The position numbers and the translations under genes are program-made. Under the pieces are notes generated by a model. It ran no database searches. It was not told the DNA's origin and saw nothing but the letters and a program-made list of their open reading frames with translations. Positions 24,365 through 32,207 of a DNA stretch of 37,652 nt are shown here, one piece after another (the stretch's first letter is position 1; each line of letters starts with the position of its first letter). Origin of the DNA: Nostoc linckia z4 (GTDB lineage Bacteria > Cyanobacteriota > Cyanobacteriia > Cyanobacteriales > Nostocaceae); assembly GCF_002608075.1 (NCBI RefSeq), contig NZ_LAHA01000074.1, positions 1 to 37,652 of the forward strand. The letters run 5' to 3'.

Positions 24365-25309
24365 ATGAGAGATTGGTGGAAGCAATGGCTGATAAACCTG
24401 GGATGGTCACAGTCCTTGCTGCTTGGGACTCTGGATATCGTATTAGTGCTGGCGCTGACGTACATGATACTGGTTATTATTAGCGAGCGTCGGACACTAT
24501 GGATGGTGCGGGGATTCATTGTTTTGATGTTAGCCTCAGCACTAAGTAACAGATTCGGCCTACCTCTGTTAAATTTTGTACTGGAAAAATTGGTGATTGG
24601 TTGTGCTGTGGCGATGGCAGTTGCTCTCCAGTCAGAGTTTCGGCGGTTTTTAGAGCAATTGGGGCGCGGGGAATTTCGTCAGCTCTTCCAACCCGATCGC
24701 TTGGCAATCCCCAAATCTGATAGTGTAATTGATGAAATTGTTGAAGCTGTTAAAGAATTGTCAAAAAACCGCATCGGAGCTTTACTGATTTTGGAAACCA
24801 CAGGCCCAATTGATGAACGGGATTTTTCTGTGCCAGGAGTAAAGCTGAACGCGGAAGTTTCTAAAGAACTGATCCAGACAATTTTTCAGCCAAAAACTTT
24901 GTTACACGATGGAGCAACATTAATCCGTGGTTCGCGGATTGTGGCATCGGGTATAATTTTACCACTTTCGGGACGCACAGCCTCGCGCCAGTTGGGAACA
25001 CGCCACCGGGCGGCAATGGGAATTACTGAGCGGGTCGAAAATTGCATTTGTGTCGTTGTATCTGAAGAAACGGGTTCTATTTCCTTAGCGGAACGAGGAA
25101 CTCTCAATAGACCACTGACAATTCGTAAGCTCAAAGAGTCGTTAGAGGCTCTGTTGTCCCCAACGGTAGATCGGGAAGCTGTTGCTCCTGGTCTTTTGAG
25201 CTTGGGTCGTCAGATAAGTGGAAAGGCACTAGCATTGGTTTCACGTTTACTCGGATTACCACGTCTTCGACGCGCTACGCGAACGACCGCTTCTCGAGAT
25301 AAAAAATGA
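24365..25309 (+). CDS. cdaA: Diadenylate cyclase CdaA (membrane-bound DisA_N/DAC domain)
   Basis: A 314-residue protein that joins two ATP into c-di-AMP. Three N-terminal membrane helices lie at about 18-40, 46-63 and 67-90, followed by a coiled linker and a DAC domain (about 110-270) with the catalytic motifs LLHDGATLIRGSRIVASG (D182-G-A) and GTRHRAAMG (R213-H-R-A-A). This is the CdaA type, controlling osmotic and potassium balance and cell-wall homeostasis in other bacteria. The usual CdaR and GlmM neighbours are absent. It overlaps uppS by four bases (ATGA). Its last residues (LRRATRTTASRDKK) lie on a dispersed repeat-like sequence. Confidence 0.95.
   Translation: MRDWWKQWLINLGWSQSLLLGTLDIVLVLALTYMILVIISERRTLWMVRGFIVLMLASALSNRFGLPLLNFVLEKLVIGCAVAMAVALQSEFRRFLEQLGRGEFRQLFQPDRLAIPKSDSVIDEIVEAVKELSKNRIGALLILETTGPIDERDFSVPGVKLNAEVSKELIQTIFQPKTLLHDGATLIRGSRIVASGIILPLSGRTASRQLGTRHRAAMGITERVENCICVVVSEETGSISLAERGTLNRPLTIRKLKESLEALLSPTVDREAVAPGLLSLGRQISGKALALVSRLLGLPRLRRATRTTASRDKK
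25263..25287. repeat. Dispersed GC-rich repeat inside the 3' end of cdaA
   Basis: The core cgacgcgctacgcgaacgac contains the cgcgtagcg-type palindrome that recurs across Nostocales genomes between genes. Here it is in frame and encodes part of the C-terminal tail (RRATRTT), outside the catalytic domain. Confidence 0.5.
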
Positions 25310-26055
25310 CATTACAACAAACTAAATTCCAAGATTTACCTGCGGATTTGAAACCAGAGTTATTGCCCCAGCACGTTGCAGTGATTATGGATGGCAATGG
25401 TCGGTGGGCTAAACGTCAAGGTCTACCACGCATTATGGGTCATAAGCGAGGAGTCGATGCTCTCAAGGATTTGCTTCGTTGTTGCAAGGATTGGGGAATC
25501 CAGGCACTAACAGCTTATGCTTTTTCCACCGAAAACTGGAAAAGACCCCAGGAAGAAGTAGATTTTTTAATGACTCTTTTCCAAAAAGTTTTACGTCAAG
25601 AACTGCGGGAAATGGTTGAAGAGAACGTGCAAATCAACTTTGTGGGAAATTTACAAGCGCTGCCACGAACGCTGCAAGAAGAAATTTCCCGTTCGATGGA
25701 AGAAACCAAAAATAACCGCGCCATTCGCTTTTCAATAGCAACTAATTATGGCGGACGCCAAGAGATTTTACAAGCTTGTCGAGCGATCGCTAAACAAGTC
25801 CAGCAAGGTCTATTGCAACCTGATGAAATTGACGAACAAATATTTGAAAGTCACTTGTATACAGCGGGAATTACTGACCCAGATTTGTTAATTCGCACCA
25901 GCGGAGAAATGCGTCTTTCTAATTTCCTCCTCTGGCAAATGGCTTACGGGGAAATTTACATCACCGATACTCTCTGGCCGGATTTTGATCGGGCTGAATT
26001 TCACCGCGCCTTGTGTGCCTACCAGCAACGGGAACGGCGATTTGGAAAAGTTTAA
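25306..26055 (+). CDS. uppS: Isoprenyl (undecaprenyl) diphosphate synthase
   Basis: A 249-residue cis-prenyltransferase that builds the C55 carrier for peptidoglycan and other envelope glycans. Signatures: VAVIMDGNGRWAKRQG (catalytic D29), GHKRGVDALKD near 45, YAFSTENWKRP near 74, and RTSGEMRLSNFLLWQMAYGE near 200, with a final RRFGKV. The ATG overlaps the end of cdaA (ATGA at 25306-25309), so the two are translationally coupled. Confidence 0.96.
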   Translation: MTLQQTKFQDLPADLKPELLPQHVAVIMDGNGRWAKRQGLPRIMGHKRGVDALKDLLRCCKDWGIQALTAYAFSTENWKRPQEEVDFLMTLFQKVLRQELREMVEENVQINFVGNLQALPRTLQEEISRSMEETKNNRAIRFSIATNYGGRQEILQACRAIAKQVQQGLLQPDEIDEQIFESHLYTAGITDPDLLIRTSGEMRLSNFLLWQMAYGEIYITDTLWPDFDRAEFHRALCAYQQRERRFGKV

Positions 26056-26064
26056 GTCAGTAGG

Positions 26065-26102
26065 GTGGGCATTGCTTTTGCTGCATTTTTGGCAATACCC
26101 AC
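26065..26102. repeat. Dispersed inverted repeat after uppS
   Basis: gtgggcattgc (26065-26075) pairs with gcaatacccac (26092-26102), 11 bp with one G-T pair. It follows the uppS stop by 10 bases and belongs to the GTAGGGTG-type intergenic repeats. It could also protect or end the uppS transcript. Confidence 0.65.
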
Positions 26103-26146
26103 ACCATAAGAAAAGCGATCGCGCTTTTGTTTAGATCGAGTGAGTA

Positions 26147-26455
26147 TCAAGAATCAGAGTCGTGGAATAGGGCTTTTATATCTCGATAGCCGCTGACAAC
26201 GCGAAAAATCTCTACATCTTGCCCTATTGCCATATAGAGGATGAGGTAATTGTCTATTGAGAGACTACGGATACCAGGTAAAATTTCATCTCGCTGTCGT
26301 CCGAGACCGGGGAACTGAGCAATTTTGGCAAATTTCGCATCAAGCTTACTCAAAAAAATCTCAGACTGAGCTAAGCCAGATTGTGTAGCAATGTAATCCG
26401 CAATTTGCTCGATATCTTGAATAGCGGGTTCAGTAAGGCGAAATCGTGGGGTCAT
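26147..26455 (-). CDS. parE: ParE/RelE-superfamily toxin
   Basis: A 102-residue basic protein: FRLTEPAIQDIEQIADYIA, then FPGLGRQRDEILPGIRSLSI and YLILYMAIGQDVEIFRVVSGYRDI, matching the ParE fold with its Pro-Gly-x-Gly-(R) turn and the terminal R-V-x-x-G-x-R-D-I strand. ParE toxins poison gyrase; RelE relatives cut mRNA, and the typical RelE catalytic set is not evident. It overlaps the antitoxin gene by four bases (ATGA). Confidence 0.88.
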   Translation of the reverse strand: MTPRFRLTEPAIQDIEQIADYIATQSGLAQSEIFLSKLDAKFAKIAQFPGLGRQRDEILPGIRSLSIDNYLILYMAIGQDVEIFRVVSGYRDIKALFHDSDS

Positions 26456-26724
26456 GCTTCATCTGAAATACCGTAGCGCAATCGCACATTGGCGCGAATT
26501 TGAGCCATTGCAATCGAGCCATCAACGACTTCGCCCCGTCGGGAAGCTTCCCACCCTATGCGTGCTTCTTGTTGAAGGTCTTGCAGTCGTCCTTGATAAA
26601 TGTCTTCTTGTTGTTCTAGAAGTTTTATACCCGCAAGAATAACTTCGAGCGCGTTCTGATACTTACCGCTTGTCAGTTGACGTTGAACTAAGGCTTCTAC
26701 TTCAGGTGGCAGAACGATTTGCAT
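26452..26724 (-). CDS. parD: ParD-family antitoxin
   Basis: A 90-residue protein. The ribbon-helix-helix N-terminus MQIVLPPEVEALVQRQLTSG with KYQNALEVILAGIKLLEQQE is the ParD DNA-binding domain, and the C-terminal half wraps the toxin. ParD-ParE complexes normally repress their own promoter, which should lie in the 92 bases before 26816. Confidence 0.88.
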   Translation of the reverse strand: MQIVLPPEVEALVQRQLTSGKYQNALEVILAGIKLLEQQEDIYQGRLQDLQQEARIGWEASRRGEVVDGSIAMAQIRANVRLRYGISDEA

Positions 26725-26815
26725 GGATTTTGGGCAAGTAGGATTAACTTTAATAGTAAGCGATCGCTTTTCATTGGGGCTTTTTACGGTAAACTAGCCG
26801 CACTCAGCACTTAAC

Positions 26816-27088
26816 TTACGGCCCAGAAAACACCGCTTGTTCTATGTCTTCTCGACTCAGAGAATACTTAAATGAGCGTTGGATATCTTGCCCATTTTCC
26901 CCAGATTGGATATATCGCACTATGATTTGTTCAACATCAAGCCAAAGTTCAGCTTGCCAACTCGGCCGTTGCACGCGCCAGCAATGTCTTTGTGTTTCAT
27001 CTTGTTGACAACCTTGCTCTTTTAGCCACTGCTCAATTTGTGGCAGCGGATGATTGTATAAGGGGGTATCTGGGGGAAGAAAAGACAT
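26816..27088 (-). CDS. DUF3143 family protein
   Basis: A 90-residue cyanobacterial-type protein: LPPDTPLYNHPLPQIEQWLK, CWRVQRPSWQAELWLDVEQI and a C-terminal FKYSLSREDIEQAVFSGP. The layout matches DUF3143, a family confined to cyanobacteria and relatives, with unknown role. No membrane segment is present. It lies downstream of a J-protein gene on the same strand (145-base gap), a pairing that I believe recurs in cyanobacteria. Confidence 0.9.
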   Translation of the reverse strand: MSFLPPDTPLYNHPLPQIEQWLKEQGCQQDETQRHCWRVQRPSWQAELWLDVEQIIVRYIQSGENGQDIQRSFKYSLSREDIEQAVFSGP

Positions 27089-27205
27089 AGGAATTTTAGA
27101 TTTTAGATTTGGGATTTGGGATTCGGAAATTATTTAATTTTTAATATTTGATTTACTATTCAGTTTAATTACAGGAAATTTCCACAAGCGTCAAGTTCAC
27201 AAACT

Positions 27206-27230
27206 AGGTTTAATACAAAACATTAAACCT
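27206..27230. terminator. Hairpin just after the J-protein gene
   Basis: AGGTTTAAT (27206-27214) and ATTAAACCT (27222-27230) form a perfect 9-bp stem with a 7-base loop, three bases from the J-protein stop (27234). The T-rich flank (gttttattt) is on the plus-strand side, so on the minus strand it may work as an mRNA-stabilising hairpin rather than a classical terminator. Confidence 0.5.
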
Positions 27231-27233
27231 GTT

Positions 27234-27776
27234 TTATTTCAGAATTCTGAGTTCTGAATTCTGAGTTCTGAATTCTGCTGGTTGTTCCAAATGCGTTTGC
27301 AAAGCAGTGTCACCACGAGTTAAGCCAATGGCAATTGCTAGTAACAGACAACCTACAAATGTTAACACCAGCATAAATAAAGCGAAGATTTCGCCGGATG
27401 AGAGTGGGCGATCGCTCGCATCCAGATAAGCTGATTTTGAGAAGTCATGAGAACGTGACACTGGATGATTTAAATCAGCTGGTGATTGAATCACCCCAAA
27501 GCGAGAATAGCCAATTTTTAAATCGTAACTTAACCTACGTTCTGGATGGCTCAAGGTGGCGTAGGCTTCGTTGAGTTGTTGAAATTTGGCAGTAGCTACA
27601 GCAGCAGGCAATTCTGTGGTATCTGGATGATAGCGTTTGCTCAGTTGCCTATAAGCCCGACGAATATCGATTACCGATGCGGAGGGATGCAGTCCTAGCA
27701 GGGAGTAATAAGTTGGTTCACTGCTTTGTGCCATTGTCCCTTTCTGATTCACGGCTGTTTGAGTCACTTTGCTCAA
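27234..27776 (-). CDS. J-domain protein with C-terminal membrane anchor
   Basis: A 180-residue Hsp40-like protein. The J domain is at 21-90, with the HPD motif at 50-52 (KRYHPDT) and helix FQQLNEAYATLSHPERRLSYD. A single membrane helix follows at about 127-150 (FALFMLVLTFVGCLLLAIAI), so it likely recruits a DnaK to a membrane. No Gly/Phe or zinc-finger region exists. The last 13 residues (EFRTQNSELRILK) are encoded by a 14-base tandem repeat. Alternative start: Met15. Confidence 0.85.
   Translation of the reverse strand: MSKVTQTAVNQKGTMAQSSEPTYYSLLGLHPSASVIDIRRAYRQLSKRYHPDTTELPAAVATAKFQQLNEAYATLSHPERRLSYDLKIGYSRFGVIQSPADLNHPVSRSHDFSKSAYLDASDRPLSSGEIFALFMLVLTFVGCLLLAIAIGLTRGDTALQTHLEQPAEFRTQNSELRILK
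27240..27277. repeat. 14-bp tandem repeat (gaattctgagttct) inside the J-protein 3' end
   Basis: About 2.7 copies of gaattctgagttct. It is in frame and supplies the end of the J-protein. Confidence 0.85.
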
Positions 27777-27852
27777 AGATATTTTTTTTATTTTAAATCG
27801 TTTGTCAATTAATGAAGACAGTGTGAAGACACAAGAAATCTAGCATCTGATA

Positions 27853-27880
27853 AAATATTTAATAAAGTATTTAATTAGAT
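27853..27880 (+). promoter_or_regulatory. Candidate autoregulatory operator of the Phd/RelE pair
   Basis: Two direct copies of tatttaat (27856-27863 and 27868-27875) at 12-base spacing, immediately upstream of the antitoxin gene, overlap the only AT-rich -10-like region. Phd/YefM proteins bind such repeated elements near their own promoter, so it is a plausible operator, by position only. Confidence 0.4.
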
Positions 27881-27883
27881 GTG

Positions 27884-28243
27884 ATGCACGTCAAAATTAA
27901 TCTCGAAAATATTCAAACTCTCACTGACTTCAAGCGCAATGCCAAGGACTACGTAGAGAGGATCAAGTTCACAAAATCTCCGCTTGTACTAACTGTAAAT
28001 GGTAAAGCTGAGGTTGTGGTGTTTGAAGCCCAAGCTTTTCAGCAGATGGTAGATCGAATTGAGCACCTTGAAGAAGAACTACAAAAACTCAAGCTAGAAG
28101 CTTTACGCAGTCAGATTGACATTGGAGTTAAGCAACTTGAGACTGGACAATATAGTGAATATGATGAAGAGTCACTTTCAGCTTTTTTTGCAGACATTAA
28201 AGTACGAGGACAGCAAAATTTAGCTGATAGCGATTCTCTATGA
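27884..28243 (+). CDS. Phd/YefM-family antitoxin
   Basis: A 119-residue protein from the ATG at 27884 (120 from the GTG at 27881). The N-terminal half (LTDFKRNAKDYVERIKFTKS then PLVLTVNGKAEVVVFEAQAF) is the Phd/YefM DNA-binding fold; the C-terminal half is an extended helix that binds the toxin. It overlaps the toxin gene by four bases (ATGA at 28240-28243). Confidence 0.9.
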   Translation: MHVKINLENIQTLTDFKRNAKDYVERIKFTKSPLVLTVNGKAEVVVFEAQAFQQMVDRIEHLEEELQKLKLEALRSQIDIGVKQLETGQYSEYDEESLSAFFADIKVRGQQNLADSDSL

Positions 28244-28539
28244 GTCGATTTCGGATTTCTACTCAAGCAGCACAAGATATTGAGAATATCTGGAAATATC
28301 TAGCCCAGAATAATTTCAAAGCTGCCAATCAAATTTTTGATACTCTGCGAGAAAGTTTTCCAAAACTGGCAAAATTTCCGCAAATGGGCAAACAAAGGTC
28401 TGAATTGGCTCCTTTGTTGCGGAGTTTTCCGGTGAAAAATTATTTAATTTTTTATCGTCCAATAGAAGAAGGCATAGAAATTGTACGCGTCTTACATGGT
28501 TCACAAGATATAGAAACTCTTTTTCAAGATGAAGACTAA
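28240..28539 (+). CDS. RelE/ParE-family toxin
   Basis: A 99-residue protein: FRISTQAAQDIENIWKYLAQ, KFPQMGKQRSELAPLLRSF and YLIFYRPIEEGIEIVRVLHGSQDIE. The Y-L-I-F-Y-R and R-V-L-H-G-x-x-D features are those of the ParE/RelE superfamily. It is translationally coupled to the Phd-type antitoxin. Its stop (28537-28539) overlaps the stop of the convergent dnaJ gene by three bases. Confidence 0.9.
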   Translation: MSRFRISTQAAQDIENIWKYLAQNNFKAANQIFDTLRESFPKLAKFPQMGKQRSELAPLLRSFPVKNYLIFYRPIEEGIEIVRVLHGSQDIETLFQDED

Positions 28540-29528
28540 CTTATTAAATCAGCGCGGGGTTTAAAAGTTTCAATTTGCCGCAATTTTTCGTAAAGTTCTC
28601 GTTCTTCTTGACTAATATTTTTCGGGGTAACTATTTGAATTTCTACCAATTGATCGCCACGTTTGCCATCATCATTAGGGTAGCCTTTGTTACCTAGTCG
28701 GAATTTTTGACCAGACCTCACACCAGATGGAATGGTCATTTTTACTGGGCCATCGAGGGTGGGTGCTTCTACCTGTCCTCCTAAAACCGCTTCGCTGGGA
28801 GTCACAGGTACTTGACAAAGGATGTTGAAACCATCTAACTTAAACAACGCATGAGGCTCAACGGTAATTTTTAAGTATAAGTCGCCACCGCCAACCCCTT
28901 GGTTTCGCAAACGAATAGTTTGACCTGTAACCATTGCTGGAGGCATAGTAACTTCTAGCGATCGCCCATCTTCTAAGCGAATCCTTTCGTTACCACCTTG
29001 ATAAGCTTTTTCTAATGGTATGGTCAATCGAGCTTCTATATCTCTACGGGGAGTGCGCGGTGGGTTGTTAACTGTGTAGGAAACTTTTGTTCTCGGCGAA
29101 CGAAACGGGTCGCCAGTGGCTCCATTATTGGAATTATTTGCGCCATTTTTATTTTTGACGCCGATCACTTGATTAATAAAGCTTTCAAAATCCGAAAATT
29201 CGCTTGGATCTACATCTTGCTTATCATTGCGACCGTTAGCGCCTGGTTGCCAACTTTTAGCTTTTGGTGTTTTATTGCCTGCAAAGCCTTTTTGTTTCCA
29301 GTAGCGGCTAAACTGGTCGTATTGCGATCGCTTGGCTGGATCGGAAAGCACTTCATAAGCTTCACCGATATCTTTGAATTTTTCCTCGGCTGCTTTATTG
29401 CCAGGATTGAGATCGGGGTGATACTGTCTTGCTAACCGTCGATAAACCTTTTTAATTTCTTCGTTAGAGGCGTCTTTAGCTACTCCTAAAATTTCGTAGT
29501 AATCGCGAAAATTCTGCAAATTTTGCAT
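28536..29528 (-). CDS. dnaJ: DnaJ/CbpA-type co-chaperone
   Basis: A 330-residue type II (class B) J-protein. The J domain is at about 8-72 with HPD at 37-39 (RQYHPDLNPG), then a Gly/Asn-rich linker (75-160; FAGNKTPKAKSWQPGANGRN), then the C-terminal substrate-binding domains (165-325; IPLEKAYQGGNERIRLEDGR, GVGGGDLYLKI). The zinc finger of classical DnaJ is absent. It lies downstream of dnaK on the same strand, separated by a 252-base gap with a palindromic repeat array, and by arrangement is the partner of that DnaK (DnaJ3-like). Confidence 0.9.
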   Translation of the reverse strand: MQNLQNFRDYYEILGVAKDASNEEIKKVYRRLARQYHPDLNPGNKAAEEKFKDIGEAYEVLSDPAKRSQYDQFSRYWKQKGFAGNKTPKAKSWQPGANGRNDKQDVDPSEFSDFESFINQVIGVKNKNGANNSNNGATGDPFRSPRTKVSYTVNNPPRTPRRDIEARLTIPLEKAYQGGNERIRLEDGRSLEVTMPPAMVTGQTIRLRNQGVGGGDLYLKITVEPHALFKLDGFNILCQVPVTPSEAVLGGQVEAPTLDGPVKMTIPSGVRSGQKFRLGNKGYPNDDGKRGDQLVEIQIVTPKNISQEERELYEKLRQIETFKPRADLIS

Positions 29529-29570
29529 AGTCAGCTATTTAAATTTTAGATTTGGGATTAATTAATTAAA

Positions 29571-29770
29571 AGTTAGGAGTGAGGAGTTTAAAGTGAGGAG
29601 TTAGTAGTTATAAGTGAGGAATGAGGAGTTGGTAATTAGGAGTTACGAGTTGAAAGATGTAATTTTTCACTTTTCAGTTTTTAGTTTTCACTCTTAACTC
29701 CTAACTCCTAACTCCTCACTCTTAACTCTTAACTCCTAACTTTTAAATCCTAACTCTTCACTCCTAACTT
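29571..29770. repeat. Palindromic heptamer array between dnaK and dnaJ
   Basis: Left arm (29571-29655): agttagg/agtgagg/aggagtt variants. Right arm (29689-29770): aactcct/cactctt/aactctt variants. The arms are inverted complements (aggagtt vs aactcct), so a dnaK-dnaJ transcript could form a large imperfect hairpin. It has the same class and design as the array between lysA and cdaA. Confidence 0.85.
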
Positions 29771-29780
29771 TTATCAAAAA

Positions 29781-31853
29781 CTACAACCAATCATTATCGT
29801 CTTCATCATCCCAGTTATCTTGGTAACTTGGACGGGATTTGCGGGGAGGACGGTTGTCATAGGAGGAAGAACGATTATCTCGGCTATAGTCTCGGCTATA
29901 GTCTCTGCCATAATCTCTACCATAGGAGTCGCCGCGATCGCGATATGTATCTCTAAAAGAATCGCGTTCTCGTTCTTTTTCGCCACCAGTAAAGATATCG
30001 CGGATAGTACCAAGCAAGTCGTCGTCTTCGTCTTCAGCGTAATACTGGCGGACTTCTCGATTTAGTTCATATAAAGCATCTTGCAGGTCAGCGTAGGCTT
30101 GGTCAATACCGCGATCGTCGTTTTCCTTGAGACTTTCTCGTAATTCTTGGCAAATATTATCAATTCTTTGGCGACGGTTGCGGGCAAACTGCATACCAAA
30201 TTCCAAGGCGACTTCTCTAAGTTGCCGTTCTGCTTGGAAAATCAACGCCTCGGAACGAGTCCGTTTTTCGACTCTTTCTTTACGTTCCCGGTCAACATCG
30301 GCGTATTTTTGAGCATCTTGAATCATACGATTCACTTCTGATTCGCTTAAGGTAGAAGCGCCTTGAATGGTGATACTCTGTTCTCTACCAGTGGTTCTAT
30401 CCAAAGCTGTGACCTGTAGAATGCCATTGGCATCGATATCAAAGGATACTTGAACTTGGGGAATACCCCGTGGGGCTGGTGGGATGCCGTACAGCTTAAA
30501 CCGTCCTAAAGACTTGTTGTTTGCTGCCATGTCTCGTTCGCCTTGGACTACGTGAATTTCCACAGTATTTTGATTGTTTTCTGATGTGGAAAATATATCA
30601 GACCGCCGTACTGGGATAGTGGTATTGCGGGGAATCAGTTTTTTCATCACGCCGCCGATGGTTTCCAATCCCAAAGACAACGGTGTCACATCCAAAAGCA
30701 GCACATCTTTGAGTTCCCCTGCAAGAATCCCTGCTTGAATTGCTGCACCCACTCCCACCACTTCATCGGGGTTGACGTTTTCGTTGGGTTCGATGCCAAT
30801 CAAGTCGCGTACCAACTGCTTCACCATTGGCATTCTTGTGGAACCGCCAACTAACACAACTTCTTCAATGTCTCTAGGTGTCAGTCCGGCATCTTTGAGG
30901 GCGCGTTTCACTGGCATCCGCAATCGCCCAATCAAATCACCGCATAAGCCTTCAAATTGGGAACGAGTTAAACGAGTTTCCAGATGTTTGGGCCCTTCTT
31001 GGTCGGCAGCAATAAAAGGTAAATTAATATCAGTAACGCTGACAGCAGAAAGTTCAATTTTGGCTTTTTCCGCAGCTTCCATCAGACGTTGCAAAGCTTG
31101 GCGATCGCGTCTTAAGTCTACCCCTTCTGTTTCCAGAAATTGCTCTGCTAACCAATCTACTATTACTTTATCAAAATCATTTCCACCAAGTTGTGTGTCT
31201 CCACTGGTGGCTTTCACTTCAAAAATGCCATCGCCGACTTCTAGAATCGACACATCAAAGGTGCCACCACCCAAATCAAATACTAAGATCGTTTCCGTAT
31301 CGCCCCGATCTAATCCATAGGCCAAAGATGCAGCAGTGGGTTCGTTGAGAATTCGCAATACTTCTAAACCTGCAATCCTGCCAGCATCACGGGTTGCTTG
31401 CCGCTGAGAATCGTTAAAATAAGCGGGTACTGTAATGACTGCCCCTGTAACTGGTTCGCCCAAATAGCGACTAGCATCGTCAGCTAATTTTTTCAGCACC
31501 ATTGCTGAAATTTCTTCTGGGGCAAAATCTTTATTCAGCCGGGGACAAGCTATTTTAATATTACCTACTTCATCTTTGCGAATCGTGTAGGGTACGCGCT
31601 TAGATTCTGGGCTAAGTTCGCCATACTTGCGCCCAATAAAGCGCTTGACTGCGAAAAATGTGTTTTGAGGATTGAGGACGGTTTGTCGCCGTGCCATTTG
31701 CCCAACCACTCTTTCGCCATCTTTGCTAAAGCCAACCACGGAGGGGGTTGTTCGCATTCCTTCTGCATTGGCAATCACCACCGGCTTGCCACCCTCCATC
31801 ACGGCGACTACTGAGTTGGTTGTACCCAAGTCGATGCCGACTACCTTGCCCAT
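29781..31853 (-). CDS. dnaK: Hsp70 chaperone DnaK, DnaK3-like
   Basis: A 690-residue Hsp70. The ATPase domain (1-380) carries GIDLGTTNSVVAVMEGG, DLGGGTFDVSILEVGDG and VVLVGGSTRMPMVKQ; the linker is DVLLLDVTPLSLG, followed by the substrate-binding domain to about 600. The tail (605-690) is unlike that of housekeeping DnaK: it is rich in acidic patches (AEDEDDDLLG), RDR/YGRDYSRD repeats and ends in DNWDDEDDNDWL. Cyanobacteria encode three DnaKs, and the extended tail together with the adjacent class B dnaJ matches DnaK3 (in Synechocystis dnaK3 is followed by dnaJ). DnaK3 is linked to thylakoid-associated work. The paralogue assignment is inferred. Confidence 0.93.
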   Translation of the reverse strand: MGKVVGIDLGTTNSVVAVMEGGKPVVIANAEGMRTTPSVVGFSKDGERVVGQMARRQTVLNPQNTFFAVKRFIGRKYGELSPESKRVPYTIRKDEVGNIKIACPRLNKDFAPEEISAMVLKKLADDASRYLGEPVTGAVITVPAYFNDSQRQATRDAGRIAGLEVLRILNEPTAASLAYGLDRGDTETILVFDLGGGTFDVSILEVGDGIFEVKATSGDTQLGGNDFDKVIVDWLAEQFLETEGVDLRRDRQALQRLMEAAEKAKIELSAVSVTDINLPFIAADQEGPKHLETRLTRSQFEGLCGDLIGRLRMPVKRALKDAGLTPRDIEEVVLVGGSTRMPMVKQLVRDLIGIEPNENVNPDEVVGVGAAIQAGILAGELKDVLLLDVTPLSLGLETIGGVMKKLIPRNTTIPVRRSDIFSTSENNQNTVEIHVVQGERDMAANNKSLGRFKLYGIPPAPRGIPQVQVSFDIDANGILQVTALDRTTGREQSITIQGASTLSESEVNRMIQDAQKYADVDRERKERVEKRTRSEALIFQAERQLREVALEFGMQFARNRRQRIDNICQELRESLKENDDRGIDQAYADLQDALYELNREVRQYYAEDEDDDLLGTIRDIFTGGEKERERDSFRDTYRDRGDSYGRDYGRDYSRDYSRDNRSSSYDNRPPRKSRPSYQDNWDDEDDNDWL

Positions 31854-32207
31854 GCGTTACTCTTCTCCTAAAGTGTCTTATACATTTATTATGATTGGGT
31901 GGAACTACCTCTAGCTTTGTGCTACAGGGTGAAAACACCTCAATGGTATAATAGTCTTCATTAAGGTAGTAAGTTAAAAAGTCCAGCTAGACGAGATAGT
32001 TGCAAGACTAGGATAGCATTGACGATGCTTGGTGTGTCCAAGCAGCCTCAATTGTAGTTAGGGAACTCCAAAAAATAAACAGTAGCTTCAGGTTGTTGAC
32101 TGTTGACTGTTAACAGTAGCAATGAAATACTTTTTTACTTGAAAGTCCCGGATCTAGCTAATGGTGTTTACAGTATCTATAAAATTAGCTAAATATTTCA
32201 CAAAGCT
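31854..32207. other. Divergent intergenic region between dnaK and the M28 peptidase gene
   Basis: It contains one MITE-like element (32061-32149) and a TATAAT hexamer on the plus strand (31947-31952) with no good -35. No CIRCE-type inverted repeat was found upstream of dnaK. Confidence 0.5.
32061..32149. mobile_element. MITE-like element, copy 1
   Basis: An 89-bp segment. It begins GGGAACTCCAAAAAATAAA and ends with a degenerate inverted copy (ttttttacttgaaagtccc); the middle holds GTTGACTGTTGACTGTTAAC. The same left end and centre recur at 33056. No coding capacity. Confidence 0.6.

Noticed and set aside
31854..31980. CIRCE operator (HrcA) upstream of dnaK, or a similar element before clpC
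   Set aside because: No TTAGCACTC-N9-GAGTGCTAA or near match was found in either upstream region.
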